From DATAPD01 sp036265385 (GTDB taxonomy: Bacteria; Acidobacteriota; Terriglobia; Terriglobales; Acidobacteriaceae), in the NCBI GenBank assembly GCA_036265385.1, contig DATAPD010000067.1, positions 195,710-259,709 on the forward strand: a DNA stretch of 64,000 bases, written 5' to 3'. Under the pieces are notes generated by a model. The model made no database searches. It was not told the origin of the DNA and worked only from the letters and a program-made list of their open reading frames with translations. Both the position numbers and the translations under genes were made by a program. Numbering within the stretch: the stretch's first letter is position 1; the number at the start of each line of letters is the position of its first letter. Of the stretch, positions 1-8,127 are shown in pieces.

Positions 1-225
1 CGAGTGGCCAATTGTTGTCCCATCGGCGCGGACGGCAAGTTCTACCTTGTAGGAGTTGCTCTGGACGAGTCTGGCAATGTTTGGGGTCTGGCTGAGCCAC
101 CTGCTGATTGGGGAGTTCCTCAATCGAGCGTGGCGGCCACTGCTGTCAGTTCTGCCAAGAAAAGCCACGAATGGCCTTTTTCGCAATTTTCCACGCGCGG
201 CGAATTCCACCCCGGCCGCAAGTAA
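1..225 (+). CDS. 3' end of an unidentified protein, possibly PilZ-like (partial)
   Basis: An open frame enters from the left edge and stops at 223-225, so only the C-terminal ~74 residues are visible. The piece contains VGVALDESGNVWGL followed by EPPADWG. This resembles the last strand and tail of acidobacterial PilZ-type proteins, where a similar Trp-Gly...Pro-Pro-x-Asp-Trp stretch occurs; that is recollection, not an alignment. The tail is Ser/His/Gly-rich and ends in Lys. The next gene is convergent, with its stop only 8 bases away, and is itself a c-di-GMP protein, which fits a local c-di-GMP cluster. The true start lies outside the window. Confidence 0.5.
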   Translation, partial: RVANCCPIGADGKFYLVGVALDESGNVWGLAEPPADWGVPQSSVAATAVSSAKKSHEWPFSQFSTRGEFHPGRK

Positions 226-233
226 AAACCGCT

Positions 234-3059
234 CTATTTCGATAACACTCTGGAGAGATAGTAATTGTCGTAGTTTTTCGTCGTTCGATCGACGTATTCG
301 ACGATGCGCTGCAATTCTTCCCGCTGCTCGCGATTGCCTTCCTTGAACTGCACGGCGATACCGCGACCGGGATCCATGCGCAGCACAGTCCCGGTGGCCG
401 CGTGTTTACCATCATCGATCGAGAAGACCATTTTCATTTTCGAATCGGGGCGCAGGATAGCCGTCGTCTCGATATAGCAGCCGCCAAGGCTGATATCGAC
501 GAGGTTGGCAAGAATCGGTCCCTGCAATGTTTCTGGATGCAGTTCGATTGTCAGCCTCCCCTTCAATCGCGGATACATCCGGCGATTCTTTTGCTCCGGA
601 CGGTTGCGCTGTTTCTCGCTGTACATGCGGCGATCGGCTTCCGCGAGAAGCCCCTCGGCATCTGCGCCATCTTCCGGATAGGCAGCGCGGCCCACACTCA
701 AAGAGAGGAAATCTTCGCCACAAACCTCATGGCCCACCTGTTTGACAAGGCTGCGTAGCTGTTCGGCTTTGTTCTTCGCGTCTTCCGAGTGCAGCCCAGG
801 CGCGATCAGCACGAACTCATCACCGCCCATGCGGGCTACATAGTCGTATTCGCGGCACGTTTCTTTCAAGGAATGCGCGAAGAGACGCAGCACCCGATTT
901 CCTTCAAGGTGGCCGAAGCGGTCGTTGATCTGCTTAAATCCATCCATGTCGCAGACCATAACAGTCAGCAGCGAGTTATCGCGTTTGCAACGGGCAAGTT
1001 CGCGGTCGAGTTGCAGGAACAGTGATCGTGCGTTCGGGAGACCGGTAAGGTAATCCGTGACAGCCGAGCTTTCCGCCTGCTGATATTTGAGGGCGTTTTC
1101 GATGGCCAGCGCCATTTTCGGACTGACTGCGAGCAGCACGCGCAGGTGGTCGGCAGTAAACGCGTCTTTATCCGCGTTGTACAACGCCAGTACTCCAACA
1201 ACTCCCGCAGTTCCCTCCAATGGCACAGCTAACGCGGAACGCAGGGTGCTGAACTTGCTCGGATCATTCAGGTATCCAGGCTCGACCGACGGATTTCCGT
1301 TCACAATCGGCTTCTTGTTGTTCGCGACCCAGCCAGACAACCCTTGTCCTAACGGAATTCGCAGCGAGGCGAATAACCGGAAATTATCTCCGCTCACGTA
1401 CTCGGGTAGAAGCTCATTGTTGCGCAGAACATAAATTGCAATCGCATCGTAGGGAACCAGGCGACGCAGCTTGACCGAAAAAACTGACAATGTTTCGCCC
1501 AAGCTGAGCGATGCACCGAGATCCTGGCTCAACTCGAAGAGCGTTTGCGCTTCTTGTCTCGCCGAGGCAATCGAGGAAAGGAATCCCGCTTCGGGCGCTT
1601 CGGACGAAATCGTTTTCGCATACCCGGCTGCCGGCTCTACATCCACGTCGACCTTCACGTCCGTTGAGAGCTTTGACCACGGATTTTCCAATGCGGTCGC
1701 GGTCACTCGCCGTTCCAATTCGAGGTAGCGTCTTCGAAGCACGGCTACGACATTCGGATCGAATGCTTTGCCGGACTCCTGCTCCAGTCGCGTCATAACC
1801 TCTGGCATCGGCAGAGCACGCCGGTATTGGCGATCGGAGGCCATCGCATCCAGGAAATCGACGGCCGTGAGGATTCGGGCTCCAATCGGAATCTGGTTGC
1901 CTTTTAAGCCGAAGGGATAGCCTGATCCATCGAATTTTTCGTGGTGAGCTCGAACTATCGGTACCACCGGGTAGGGGAAGCGGACTCGCTCTAGGATTTC
2001 CGCACCCACCACCGGGTGAATCTTCATCTTCTCGAACTCTTCCGGCGTTAGCTTTCCGGGCTTCGAGATGATGTGTTCAGGGATGGCGAGTTTACCGATG
2101 TCATGCAGGAGGGCCGCTGCCTGGAGTGCTTCCATCTCGGCAGGCGAGATTTTCAATTCTTTAGCGACTTCGACCGCATACAAGCGCACGCGCTGCAGGT
2201 GATCGTGCGTCGTGTGGTCCTTGGCTTCGATCGCTAGCGCCAGCGCTTCGATCGTTCGCATGTGCAGGTCGGCGATTTCCTCAACGTGACGCTTTTCATC
2301 TTCCAGTCGGCCCAGGTACAGACGATAAGAACGGTAGATCAGGTACACAACGGGTAAGACCAACAGGGAACTTTGCCAATCAAGAAGCAAGTTGACCCAG
2401 CTCATCAATCCAGCAATTCCGGCTCCGACCAGGTAATAGGGGAAGCTCCAGACGTAACATTCCTGCCAGATTTTTCGAAGCGATTTGTGCTCTGTGAGCG
2501 CGATTACGGTTGCAACAGGAATCGTGTTCGCGGCGAAGAATGTGCACGCTGCGAGCACCAACAGCAGAGAAGGGTTGCTCAACTTCCCATGGAAGATGGC
2601 CAGATGGTACAGCGTGTACGAAGCCGAAATCGCCAGCGCCGTGGCGCAGATGTTGAATACAACTTGCAGCGGAGAAGGCCGGTCGCGGTACAAGCACTGC
2701 ACGAGCACTGCCGCACATCCCAGCGCCATGGTCTCCGAAAAGCTCAGCTCGAGGATGCCCACCAGGATGAAAAGAAAATTTACTGACATCGTGCCCGTAA
2801 TCCCGGGCAGATTCACTTTCATCCGCGATGCCACCATGGCTACGGTTAAAAAGCAGATAAACCGAAAAGCATTCGTACTCTCGCCTTTAAGGCACGCATA
2901 AACCAGGACGCAGATTCCTGCTACCACGACGGCGCTGATGAAGGCACGCGCCATCCCGTTCATTCGTCGCCAGGTGTGCGGATGCGTGGACACGACGGAA
3001 TACACCTCACCTTGCTGCTCTCTCGCCCGTTCGGGAAGGAACAGTGAGAACTCCTTCAT
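234..3059 (-). CDS. Membrane-anchored c-di-GMP enzyme: HD-GYP, GAF, GGDEF and PilZ domains
   Basis: About 941 residues. The N-terminal ~250 residues hold roughly six to eight hydrophobic helices of MASE-like type. An HD-GYP phosphodiesterase domain follows (HDIGK, then HHEKFDGSGYP). A GAF domain lies around 500-660 and a diguanylate cyclase domain around 670-830 with an intact GGDEF signature (MGGDEF). An RxxD inhibitory site (REYD) sits five residues before GGDEF. A C-terminal PilZ domain has RxxxR (RLKGR) and DISLGG. The protein therefore carries synthesis, degradation and receptor modules for c-di-GMP, all with key residues present. I chose the ATG at 3059; an in-frame TTG at 3080 is possible and neither has a clear Shine-Dalgarno. 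A second PilZ gene lies just upstream on the same strand. Confidence 0.9.
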   Translation of the reverse strand: MKEFSLFLPERAREQQGEVYSVVSTHPHTWRRMNGMARAFISAVVVAGICVLVYACLKGESTNAFRFICFLTVAMVASRMKVNLPGITGTMSVNFLFILVGILELSFSETMALGCAAVLVQCLYRDRPSPLQVVFNICATALAISASYTLYHLAIFHGKLSNPSLLLVLAACTFFAANTIPVATVIALTEHKSLRKIWQECYVWSFPYYLVGAGIAGLMSWVNLLLDWQSSLLVLPVVYLIYRSYRLYLGRLEDEKRHVEEIADLHMRTIEALALAIEAKDHTTHDHLQRVRLYAVEVAKELKISPAEMEALQAAALLHDIGKLAIPEHIISKPGKLTPEEFEKMKIHPVVGAEILERVRFPYPVVPIVRAHHEKFDGSGYPFGLKGNQIPIGARILTAVDFLDAMASDRQYRRALPMPEVMTRLEQESGKAFDPNVVAVLRRRYLELERRVTATALENPWSKLSTDVKVDVDVEPAAGYAKTISSEAPEAGFLSSIASARQEAQTLFELSQDLGASLSLGETLSVFSVKLRRLVPYDAIAIYVLRNNELLPEYVSGDNFRLFASLRIPLGQGLSGWVANNKKPIVNGNPSVEPGYLNDPSKFSTLRSALAVPLEGTAGVVGVLALYNADKDAFTADHLRVLLAVSPKMALAIENALKYQQAESSAVTDYLTGLPNARSLFLQLDRELARCKRDNSLLTVMVCDMDGFKQINDRFGHLEGNRVLRLFAHSLKETCREYDYVARMGGDEFVLIAPGLHSEDAKNKAEQLRSLVKQVGHEVCGEDFLSLSVGRAAYPEDGADAEGLLAEADRRMYSEKQRNRPEQKNRRMYPRLKGRLTIELHPETLQGPILANLVDISLGGCYIETTAILRPDSKMKMVFSIDDGKHAATGTVLRMDPGRGIAVQFKEGNREQREELQRIVEYVDRTTKNYDNYYLSRVLSK

Positions 3060-3151
3060 TGAACCAGCTAACCTACACAAATTGAAGGAGTAACCGATGT
3101 TCGAGCCAAACTTTCGTAACCGGGAACTTCGGGTATCTCGGAGAGGTTTCT

Positions 3152-3586
3152 TTAGAGTCGTCCGCGTTTGGCGAGGGTCTGCAGAATCTCGATTTCTGTC
3201 CGCAATCTCTGAATTTCCTGCTCCTTACGGCGAAGCAAGGAAATGAACTCAGCCTGGCTGCGGCCGGAGCCCGATTTGGCGGTTTGGGTGCGAAGAGGCG
3301 CTCGCTGCTCGCCCGAGAGGGGCGCCACGAACTCGATGCCGAAGGAGCATCCGGCCTTGCTGCGCACGACGCCTTCGACCTGCGTCTGGCCCGGCGTTTG
3401 GAATTCGACTTTGACCGAATCTCCAGCCCGCATCTGCACTCCGGCATACAATGCCATGCCGCCATCACTGATTTCACTCACGCGTCCGGAGACACGGATC
3501 GCGTTCGGTCCATTCATCAATGTTACGGAAACAGGCAGATCGACGGGGTGTCGAGGCCAGCGGCGGAGGATAGGGAAGGGGGACAT
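3152..3586 (-). CDS. PilZ domain protein with C-terminal coiled coil
   Basis: 144 residues. The N-terminal ~90 residues form a PilZ-type domain: RRWPR supplies an RxxxR motif, and SEISDGG is close to the (D/N)xSxxG motif but has Glu at the first position. After a Ser/Gly-rich linker the last ~35 residues (RRKEQEIQRLRTEIEILQ) form a charged heptad-like coiled coil, probably for dimerisation. GGAGCG lies three bases before the ATG. It is immediately upstream of, and on the same strand as, the large GGDEF/HD-GYP/PilZ gene, so it is likely a c-di-GMP effector of the same circuit. The partner is unknown. Confidence 0.85.
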   Translation of the reverse strand: MSPFPILRRWPRHPVDLPVSVTLMNGPNAIRVSGRVSEISDGGMALYAGVQMRAGDSVKVEFQTPGQTQVEGVVRSKAGCSFGIEFVAPLSGEQRAPLRTQTAKSGSGRSQAEFISLLRRKEQEIQRLRTEIEILQTLAKRGRL

Positions 3587-3853
3587 CGCTCCACACCTGC
3601 GAAATCCGAATCATCTTAATGCGCGACAGCTTCCGCAGCAACGTTACTAACGTGCTTCGTGAAAGTTACTTATTCAGTGCGCGAACATTCTGTTGATGGC
3701 AATCCAAGGCGTCATCAATCGAGCACCGGACCTCATCCCCGCATCTACAGATGTGGATTTGCACAATGAATTTCTGAAATTGTTGGCGTAACTAAAAGAC
3801 TCGGCAGTCTCGCGTTTTGAGCTTCCTCCCCTCCCGCCATACAATGCCTGAAA

Positions 3854-3929
3854 GGGCCCATAGCTCAACGGTTAGAGCAGCAGACTCATAATCTGTTGGT
3901 TCCAGGTTCAAATCCTGGTGGGCCCACCA
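3854..3929 (+). tRNA. tRNA with CAU anticodon, probably tRNA-Ile2 (lysidine type) or elongator tRNA-Met
   Basis: A 76-base cloverleaf including an encoded CCA. The acceptor stem GGGCCCA/TGGGCCC pairs at all seven positions, the D arm is GCTC/GAGC, the anticodon stem is GCAGA/TCTGT and the T arm is CCAGG/CCTGG. The anticodon loop CTCATAA gives CAT. It is not an initiator, because the first pair G1-C72 is Watson-Crick. C4-G69 and C5-G68 are pairs associated with recognition by the lysidine synthetase TilS in the E. coli tRNA-Ile2, which favours Ile2, but elongator Met cannot be excluded by eye. Confidence 0.93.
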
Positions 3930-4034
3930 CATTACGAAGACTCAGCTGGCAAGCCCCACACGGTGGATGAGATTCTGGAATCTTGGATCTTTCCGCAGCG
4001 GATTCATTCGGGGATCCACCCCGATCCACGGCAG

Positions 4035-5846
4035 TCAAGTTGAGTGTTGACGATAGGCTAGTTCCAGAGAAGAGATGGCCTGTTCCGTTTCGCCAAGATC
4101 GTTGTAGGCACCGGCAACGAGGAAGCGGCACACATAACGGCTTTGTGCCAGGTCCAGTGCATGATTCAACAATTGCTTCGCCTTTTCGTGTTGCCCTGCG
4201 CGAGCTATCGCCGATGCGGCGGTCGCGAGGACGCTAGGACTGTCCTCGGAAAATTGTTCGGCTTGCCCGGCGGAATGCAATGCTTCAGTCCGCTGTCCCA
4301 GGTCAGCTTCGGCGAGGGCGCGCAAAGCATAGGGAAGGCCAGCCTGCGGTTCCAATTCAATGGTTTTGTTTGCCTGCTCGATGGTTTCGTGGAGTTGTCC
4401 TGAGAAATAGTGAATCCAGAGGGCCTCGTTACGGCTTTCGACTGCCATCGGATCAAACAGGTATGCCTGGCGCGCGTGGGATACAGCTTCGTTATGTCGC
4501 CCCTGAGTTGACAAGTAGTTGGAATATCCTAACTGGGCATCCGGTGAGTTTGGATTTAGGTCGAGCGCACGGCGGTATTCCACATCGGCCCCGGCCCAGT
4601 TCCAATCAAAAAACAAATATGCATCGCCGAGGGTGACGTGCGCAGACGCGAGGGCCGGATCTAGTTGGATTGCCTTCTGCGCTGCTTGTTTCACCAACGG
4701 ACCCGCCTCCGAAGGTGCTCTGTAGTACGGCACTGAGGCGCTATACACCTGAGCTAAGGCAGCGTACGGACGAGCGTTAGCTGGATCGATGGCAATCGCA
4801 TCCTGGAAATTGCGGATCGCGCTTTCCAGACCCTCTCGGGTTCCCTTACGAAATTCGGTTAATCCAAGCAAGTACTTCCGGTACGCCTCGGGATCGAAAC
4901 GAAGTTCCGTCGAGGCATTCCTTGACGCAGGGATCAATTCGAGCCGCAGAGAATGAGTGATACGCTCGGAAATTTCTCGTTGAACCTTTAGGATGTCGGT
5001 GAGAGGAGTTTCATAACTCTCAGCCCAGAGGTGGGTCTGGTCGTTTGCCTGAATCAATTGTGCAGTGATGCGTACCCGGTCGCCAGCCTGACGCACACTT
5101 CCTTCGAGCAGGTAGTTGACACCAAGTTCTTTCCCGATCTGCGTGACCGACTCGTTTGTGTTTTTGTAACGCATCGCGGAAGTGCGCGCGATCACCCCGA
5201 GAGCTGACGGCTGCAATTGTCCAAGTTGCGCGATCATCTCTTCCGTTAGGCCATCGGCAAAATAATCCTCGTTGCTGTTACCAGTCAGGTTTTGAAACGG
5301 CAGTACGGCAAACATCACCCGGGTGGGAACAGCTGGGCTTGCTGGACGTGAGTGCATTCCAAACCACACTCCGAGGGCGGCCAGGAACACCGCTGTAATG
5401 ACAAAGGCGACCTTCAGCGAGAAGAGCCTCTTAGCAGGGGGTGTCGTCGGCAATGGAGTCGGAGCAGGGGTATTTTCGGGAACAACGATCGGTCCGATGA
5501 ATCGATATCCCCGTTTGGGCAATGTCTCGATGTACCGGGGATTATCTGCCGAGTCACTTAACGCATCCCGGAGCTTATTGATGGCCTTGTTGAGTCCGTG
5601 TTCGAAGTCAACAAAGGTGTCGGAACCCCAGAGCTTTTGATGTAGTTGTTCGCGAGTGACGATCTGGCCGGGTGTGTGAAGAAGGATCTCTAGGACTGAC
5701 AGAGGCTGCGAGTGGAGTTTAACTCTCAAACCATTCTTGCGGAGCTCCCCGGCTCGGAAATCCACCTCGAAGTCGCCGAAGCGTACGCGTTCGGTCCAAG
5801 TGGTTCCGGAGGGTTTGGGATTTTCGGTCGGCGTCTGCTCACGCAT
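4035..5846 (-). CDS. Winged-helix regulator with TolB-like domain and TPR repeats
   Basis: 603 residues. Residues ~20-120 are an OmpR/CadC-type winged-helix DNA-binding domain (FGDFEVDFRAGELRKNG ... LPKRGYRFIG). A Pro-rich linker and one transmembrane helix near 145-165 follow. Next is a FlgO/TolB-N-like domain starting FAVLPFQNLTG and containing GVNYLLEGSVRQ, then about 250 residues of TPR-like helices. This architecture is strongly expanded in acidobacteria and fits a one-component membrane-bound regulator: cytoplasmic DNA binding with a periplasmic sensor. The target genes are unknown. The divergent neighbour at 6085 is a secreted protein and could be a target. Confidence 0.88.
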   Translation of the reverse strand: MREQTPTENPKPSGTTWTERVRFGDFEVDFRAGELRKNGLRVKLHSQPLSVLEILLHTPGQIVTREQLHQKLWGSDTFVDFEHGLNKAINKLRDALSDSADNPRYIETLPKRGYRFIGPIVVPENTPAPTPLPTTPPAKRLFSLKVAFVITAVFLAALGVWFGMHSRPASPAVPTRVMFAVLPFQNLTGNSNEDYFADGLTEEMIAQLGQLQPSALGVIARTSAMRYKNTNESVTQIGKELGVNYLLEGSVRQAGDRVRITAQLIQANDQTHLWAESYETPLTDILKVQREISERITHSLRLELIPASRNASTELRFDPEAYRKYLLGLTEFRKGTREGLESAIRNFQDAIAIDPANARPYAALAQVYSASVPYYRAPSEAGPLVKQAAQKAIQLDPALASAHVTLGDAYLFFDWNWAGADVEYRRALDLNPNSPDAQLGYSNYLSTQGRHNEAVSHARQAYLFDPMAVESRNEALWIHYFSGQLHETIEQANKTIELEPQAGLPYALRALAEADLGQRTEALHSAGQAEQFSEDSPSVLATAASAIARAGQHEKAKQLLNHALDLAQSRYVCRFLVAGAYNDLGETEQAISSLELAYRQHST

Positions 5847-6084
5847 CAGAAGAGTCCGGCGGCAGAATTGAGAGGAACTATAGCATAGCGGGGGAGATGT
5901 GGCCGGAAGAGATCAGTCGATATCCACACTGTTTTCAGACATTTACGCAGGGATAATTCTTCTATGCCACAGGGATACGCCATCCATTGAGCTCGTAACT
6001 CCGACATCGCAAAGTGCCTTCCATCGAGCGGGCCGGGGCATCCAGCTGGCCGACGAAAAATCTGTGGGGAAAAAAGGAGTTCTC

Positions 6085-6642
6085 ATGAAAGGACTTGGAG
6101 TCCTGTTCACAGCTACGTTAGTGGCTGCCGTGTGGTTGAGCAGTGTCGCAACAGCGCAGCCAGAAGGAAGTGTCAGCCAGGAGAATAAGGTAAACAATCT
6201 GCTTACCGTTGTGCGCAATGCAACCGAACGATTCAAGGACGTAAAGATAGCCGAGCACGCCGGATATCAGCTTATGTTTGGATGTGTCAGCGGACCCGAT
6301 GCAGGCGCTATGGGGTTGCACTACGTGAATGGGACAATTTTCCAAAACGGCATCATCGATGCCGAACAACCCACGATCATGATTTACGAGCCAACGGCGA
6401 ACGGGAAACTGAATTTGATCGGGGCTGATTTTCTAGTGCTCGCTGATACTTGGAACAAGGCTCATCCCGATGGTCCACCGCAGCTGATGGGCCAGCTCTT
6501 CCACTACTTCGAAGCTCCCAATCGATTCGGCCTGCCGCCGTTCTACACGCTCCATGTATGGGCGTGGAAGGAGAACCCGCAGGGGGCATTTGTGAACTGG
6601 CACCCACACGTCTCGTGCAAGTTGTATTCGCCTGGGAATTGA
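6085..6642 (+). CDS. Secreted protein of unknown function
   Basis: 185 residues. The ATG at 6085 is preceded by AAGGAG seven bases away and starts a clear signal peptide (MKGLGVLFTATLVAAVWLSS, cleavage after ATA). The mature part has conserved-looking segments: GLHYVNG, a stretch around IMIYEPT, GADFLVLAD and a His-rich end (NWHPHVSC). I recall similar secreted proteins of unknown function in soil bacteria but cannot assign a role. It is divergent from the winged-helix/TPR regulator, and a terminator-like hairpin follows at 6661. Confidence 0.75.
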   Translation: MKGLGVLFTATLVAAVWLSSVATAQPEGSVSQENKVNNLLTVVRNATERFKDVKIAEHAGYQLMFGCVSGPDAGAMGLHYVNGTIFQNGIIDAEQPTIMIYEPTANGKLNLIGADFLVLADTWNKAHPDGPPQLMGQLFHYFEAPNRFGLPPFYTLHVWAWKENPQGAFVNWHPHVSCKLYSPGN

Positions 6643-6660
6643 CTTCGAAAGTGCGTTCAA

Positions 6661-6702
6661 CGGGCGCTCGTTCGTGATCGGACTGGCGCCCGAGTTTTAT
6701 TT
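6661..6702 (+). terminator. Rho-independent-type terminator after the secreted protein gene
   Basis: CGGGCGC (6661-6667) pairs perfectly with GCGCCCG (6686-6692) across an 18-base loop and is followed by AGTTTTATTTG. It sits between two convergent genes and starts about 20 bases after the stop of the secreted protein gene. Confidence 0.5.
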
Positions 6703-6713
6703 GACGAACTCGC

Positions 6714-7088
6714 TCATGCTGATTTGAGCGGAACCGGTGCTCCCTTCAAGTTCACGAATCGCTGCGGGGCGCAGCAGGCACGCGCCAAACGTGCCAAATC
6801 ATTCTTCATCTCGCGGTCTTCCGACAGGGCGTTCACTACCTCGTCGAGTATACTCGCGGCCGCCGCTTCCTTAGGTACCGCGATGCGGTAGTGCATCCAG
6901 GTCCCCTGCCTCCGCGCTGCCACGATGCCTGCGCGCCGCAAATACGCCAGGTGCCGCGAGATCTTTGGCTGACTCAAGCGCAGGATTTCCACGAAGTAAC
7001 AGACGCATACTTCCTGGTCACGCATCAGGTTAAGGAGGCGCAGGCGGGTGCGGTCCGCCAAGGCTCGAAACAGGGCATCTAGGTTCAT
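6714..7088 (-). CDS. arsR: ArsR-family metalloid-responsive repressor
   Basis: 124 residues. The ATG at 7088 is preceded by CTGGAG and starts MNLDALFRALADRTRLRLL, the typical ArsR N-terminus. The winged-helix recognition region is LSQPKISRHLAYLRRAG. Two candidate As(III) sites are visible: C28-V-C30 (EVCVC, like the ELCVCDL site of classical ArsR) and a vicinal pair C105-C106 near the C-terminus, as in some other ArsR proteins. It is divergent from arsM, so it most likely represses arsM and itself and is released by trivalent arsenic. A longer frame with an upstream start exists, but it lacks a ribosome site and would run through the operator region. Confidence 0.9.
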   Translation of the reverse strand: MNLDALFRALADRTRLRLLNLMRDQEVCVCYFVEILRLSQPKISRHLAYLRRAGIVAARRQGTWMHYRIAVPKEAAAASILDEVVNALSEDREMKNDLARLARACCAPQRFVNLKGAPVPLKSA

Positions 7089-7097
7089 TGCTTGCTC

Positions 7098-7180
7098 CAG
7101 TATATTCGCGAAGGCATATATTTGTGTTGATATGTATTCGAAATCGGCATACATTCGCTTAAGCATATGTTTAAACAGAG
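7098..7180. promoter_or_regulatory. Divergent arsR/arsM promoter with AT-rich dyads, putative ArsR operator
   Basis: The 117-base gap between arsR and arsM holds several short dyads: TTCGCGAA near 7107, CATAT...ATATG around 7118-7136 and a CATATG palindrome near 7166. ArsR operators are typically AT-rich imperfect palindromes overlapping the promoter, which fits. The exact boundaries are not resolved. Confidence 0.4.
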
Positions 7181-7205
7181 TAGTCATTAGCCGTTGGAGG
7201 CCTTC

Positions 7206-7994
7206 ATGAATTCATCGAAAATTCTTCAAGTCGTGCAGGACAAGTACGGTGCTATTGCCCGGGGCGAGCAGTCGGGCTGCGGTTGCGGATCGAAAGAAAC
7301 TGTCGCCAATGCGATCGGTTATTCCCAGGAAGATCTCGCATTGGCCGGTGAGGGAAATCTCGGCCTCGGTTGCGGGAACCCTCTGGCGCTCGCCGAGATT
7401 GAGCCCGGCATGACAGTGCTCGATTTGGGCAGCGGCGCCGGATTTGACGCGTTTCTCTCCTGGAATAAAGTGGGGCCGGCGGGACGCGTCATCGGCGTCG
7501 ACATGACCGACGATATGCTCGGCCGCGCTCGCGAGAACGCGAAGAAGCTCGGAGCGACCAATGTCGAATTCCGCAAAGGGCAGATCGAGCATCTCCCCGT
7601 GGATGACAGTTCCGTCGATCTCATCATTTCCAACTGTGTGATCAATCTCAGTCCCGACAAGCCGGCTGTGTTCCGGGAGATGCATCGTGTTCTCAAGCCC
7701 GGCGGACACTTCGCGGTAAGCGACATCGTGCTTCTCGCTGCGCTTCCCGATCACATTCGAAATGACGTGAGCGCCTACGTCGGGTGCATCTCAGGCGCCG
7801 AACTCATGCACGATTACGTGAGGCTTGCGTTCGAAGCGGGCTTTGAAGACGTGACCATTCCGCAGATCGCGTATGGCTCGAAGCTGGCAGCAGCTATCGC
7901 TCCGGAAGATCTGACACCCGAGCGTCGCGAGCTCCAGAATGTCGCCGCGCATGCGGTGGCTTCGATCAAGCTTCATGGCCGCAAGTCAGACTGA
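7206..7994 (+). CDS. arsM: Arsenite S-adenosylmethionine methyltransferase
   Basis: 262 residues. The ATG at 7206 follows GGAGG by five bases. The Rossmann SAM motif is VLDLGSGAGFD (residues ~71-81), followed by VIGVDMTDDML. Cysteines that ArsM enzymes use to bind As(III) are present: a CGCG cluster at 25/27, C56 (LGCG), C144 (ISNCVINL) and C194 (YVGCISGA). The enzyme methylates trivalent arsenic stepwise to less toxic or volatile forms in the cytoplasm. It is divergent from arsR. No arsenite efflux pump or arsenate reductase is nearby, so detoxification here would rest on methylation alone unless those genes lie elsewhere. Confidence 0.93.
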   Translation: MNSSKILQVVQDKYGAIARGEQSGCGCGSKETVANAIGYSQEDLALAGEGNLGLGCGNPLALAEIEPGMTVLDLGSGAGFDAFLSWNKVGPAGRVIGVDMTDDMLGRARENAKKLGATNVEFRKGQIEHLPVDDSSVDLIISNCVINLSPDKPAVFREMHRVLKPGGHFAVSDIVLLAALPDHIRNDVSAYVGCISGAELMHDYVRLAFEAGFEDVTIPQIAYGSKLAAAIAPEDLTPERRELQNVAAHAVASIKLHGRKSD

Positions 7995-8127
7995 GCGACG
8001 CGGCCTGGGTGTGAAAATACGGGCATTCGGCAGCGCTGGTTAGCCAATCGCGTTGATCAAGCGAAAGTTACTCTCGTCACCTGCCCTCTGTGACCATCCG
8101 GAGCTATGATCTGCGGAGAGATTGTCC

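Noticed and set aside
2373..2901. Overlapping plus-strand frames inside the GGDEF/HD-GYP gene
   Set aside because: They lie opposite membrane helices of a well-supported gene and have no motifs of their own.
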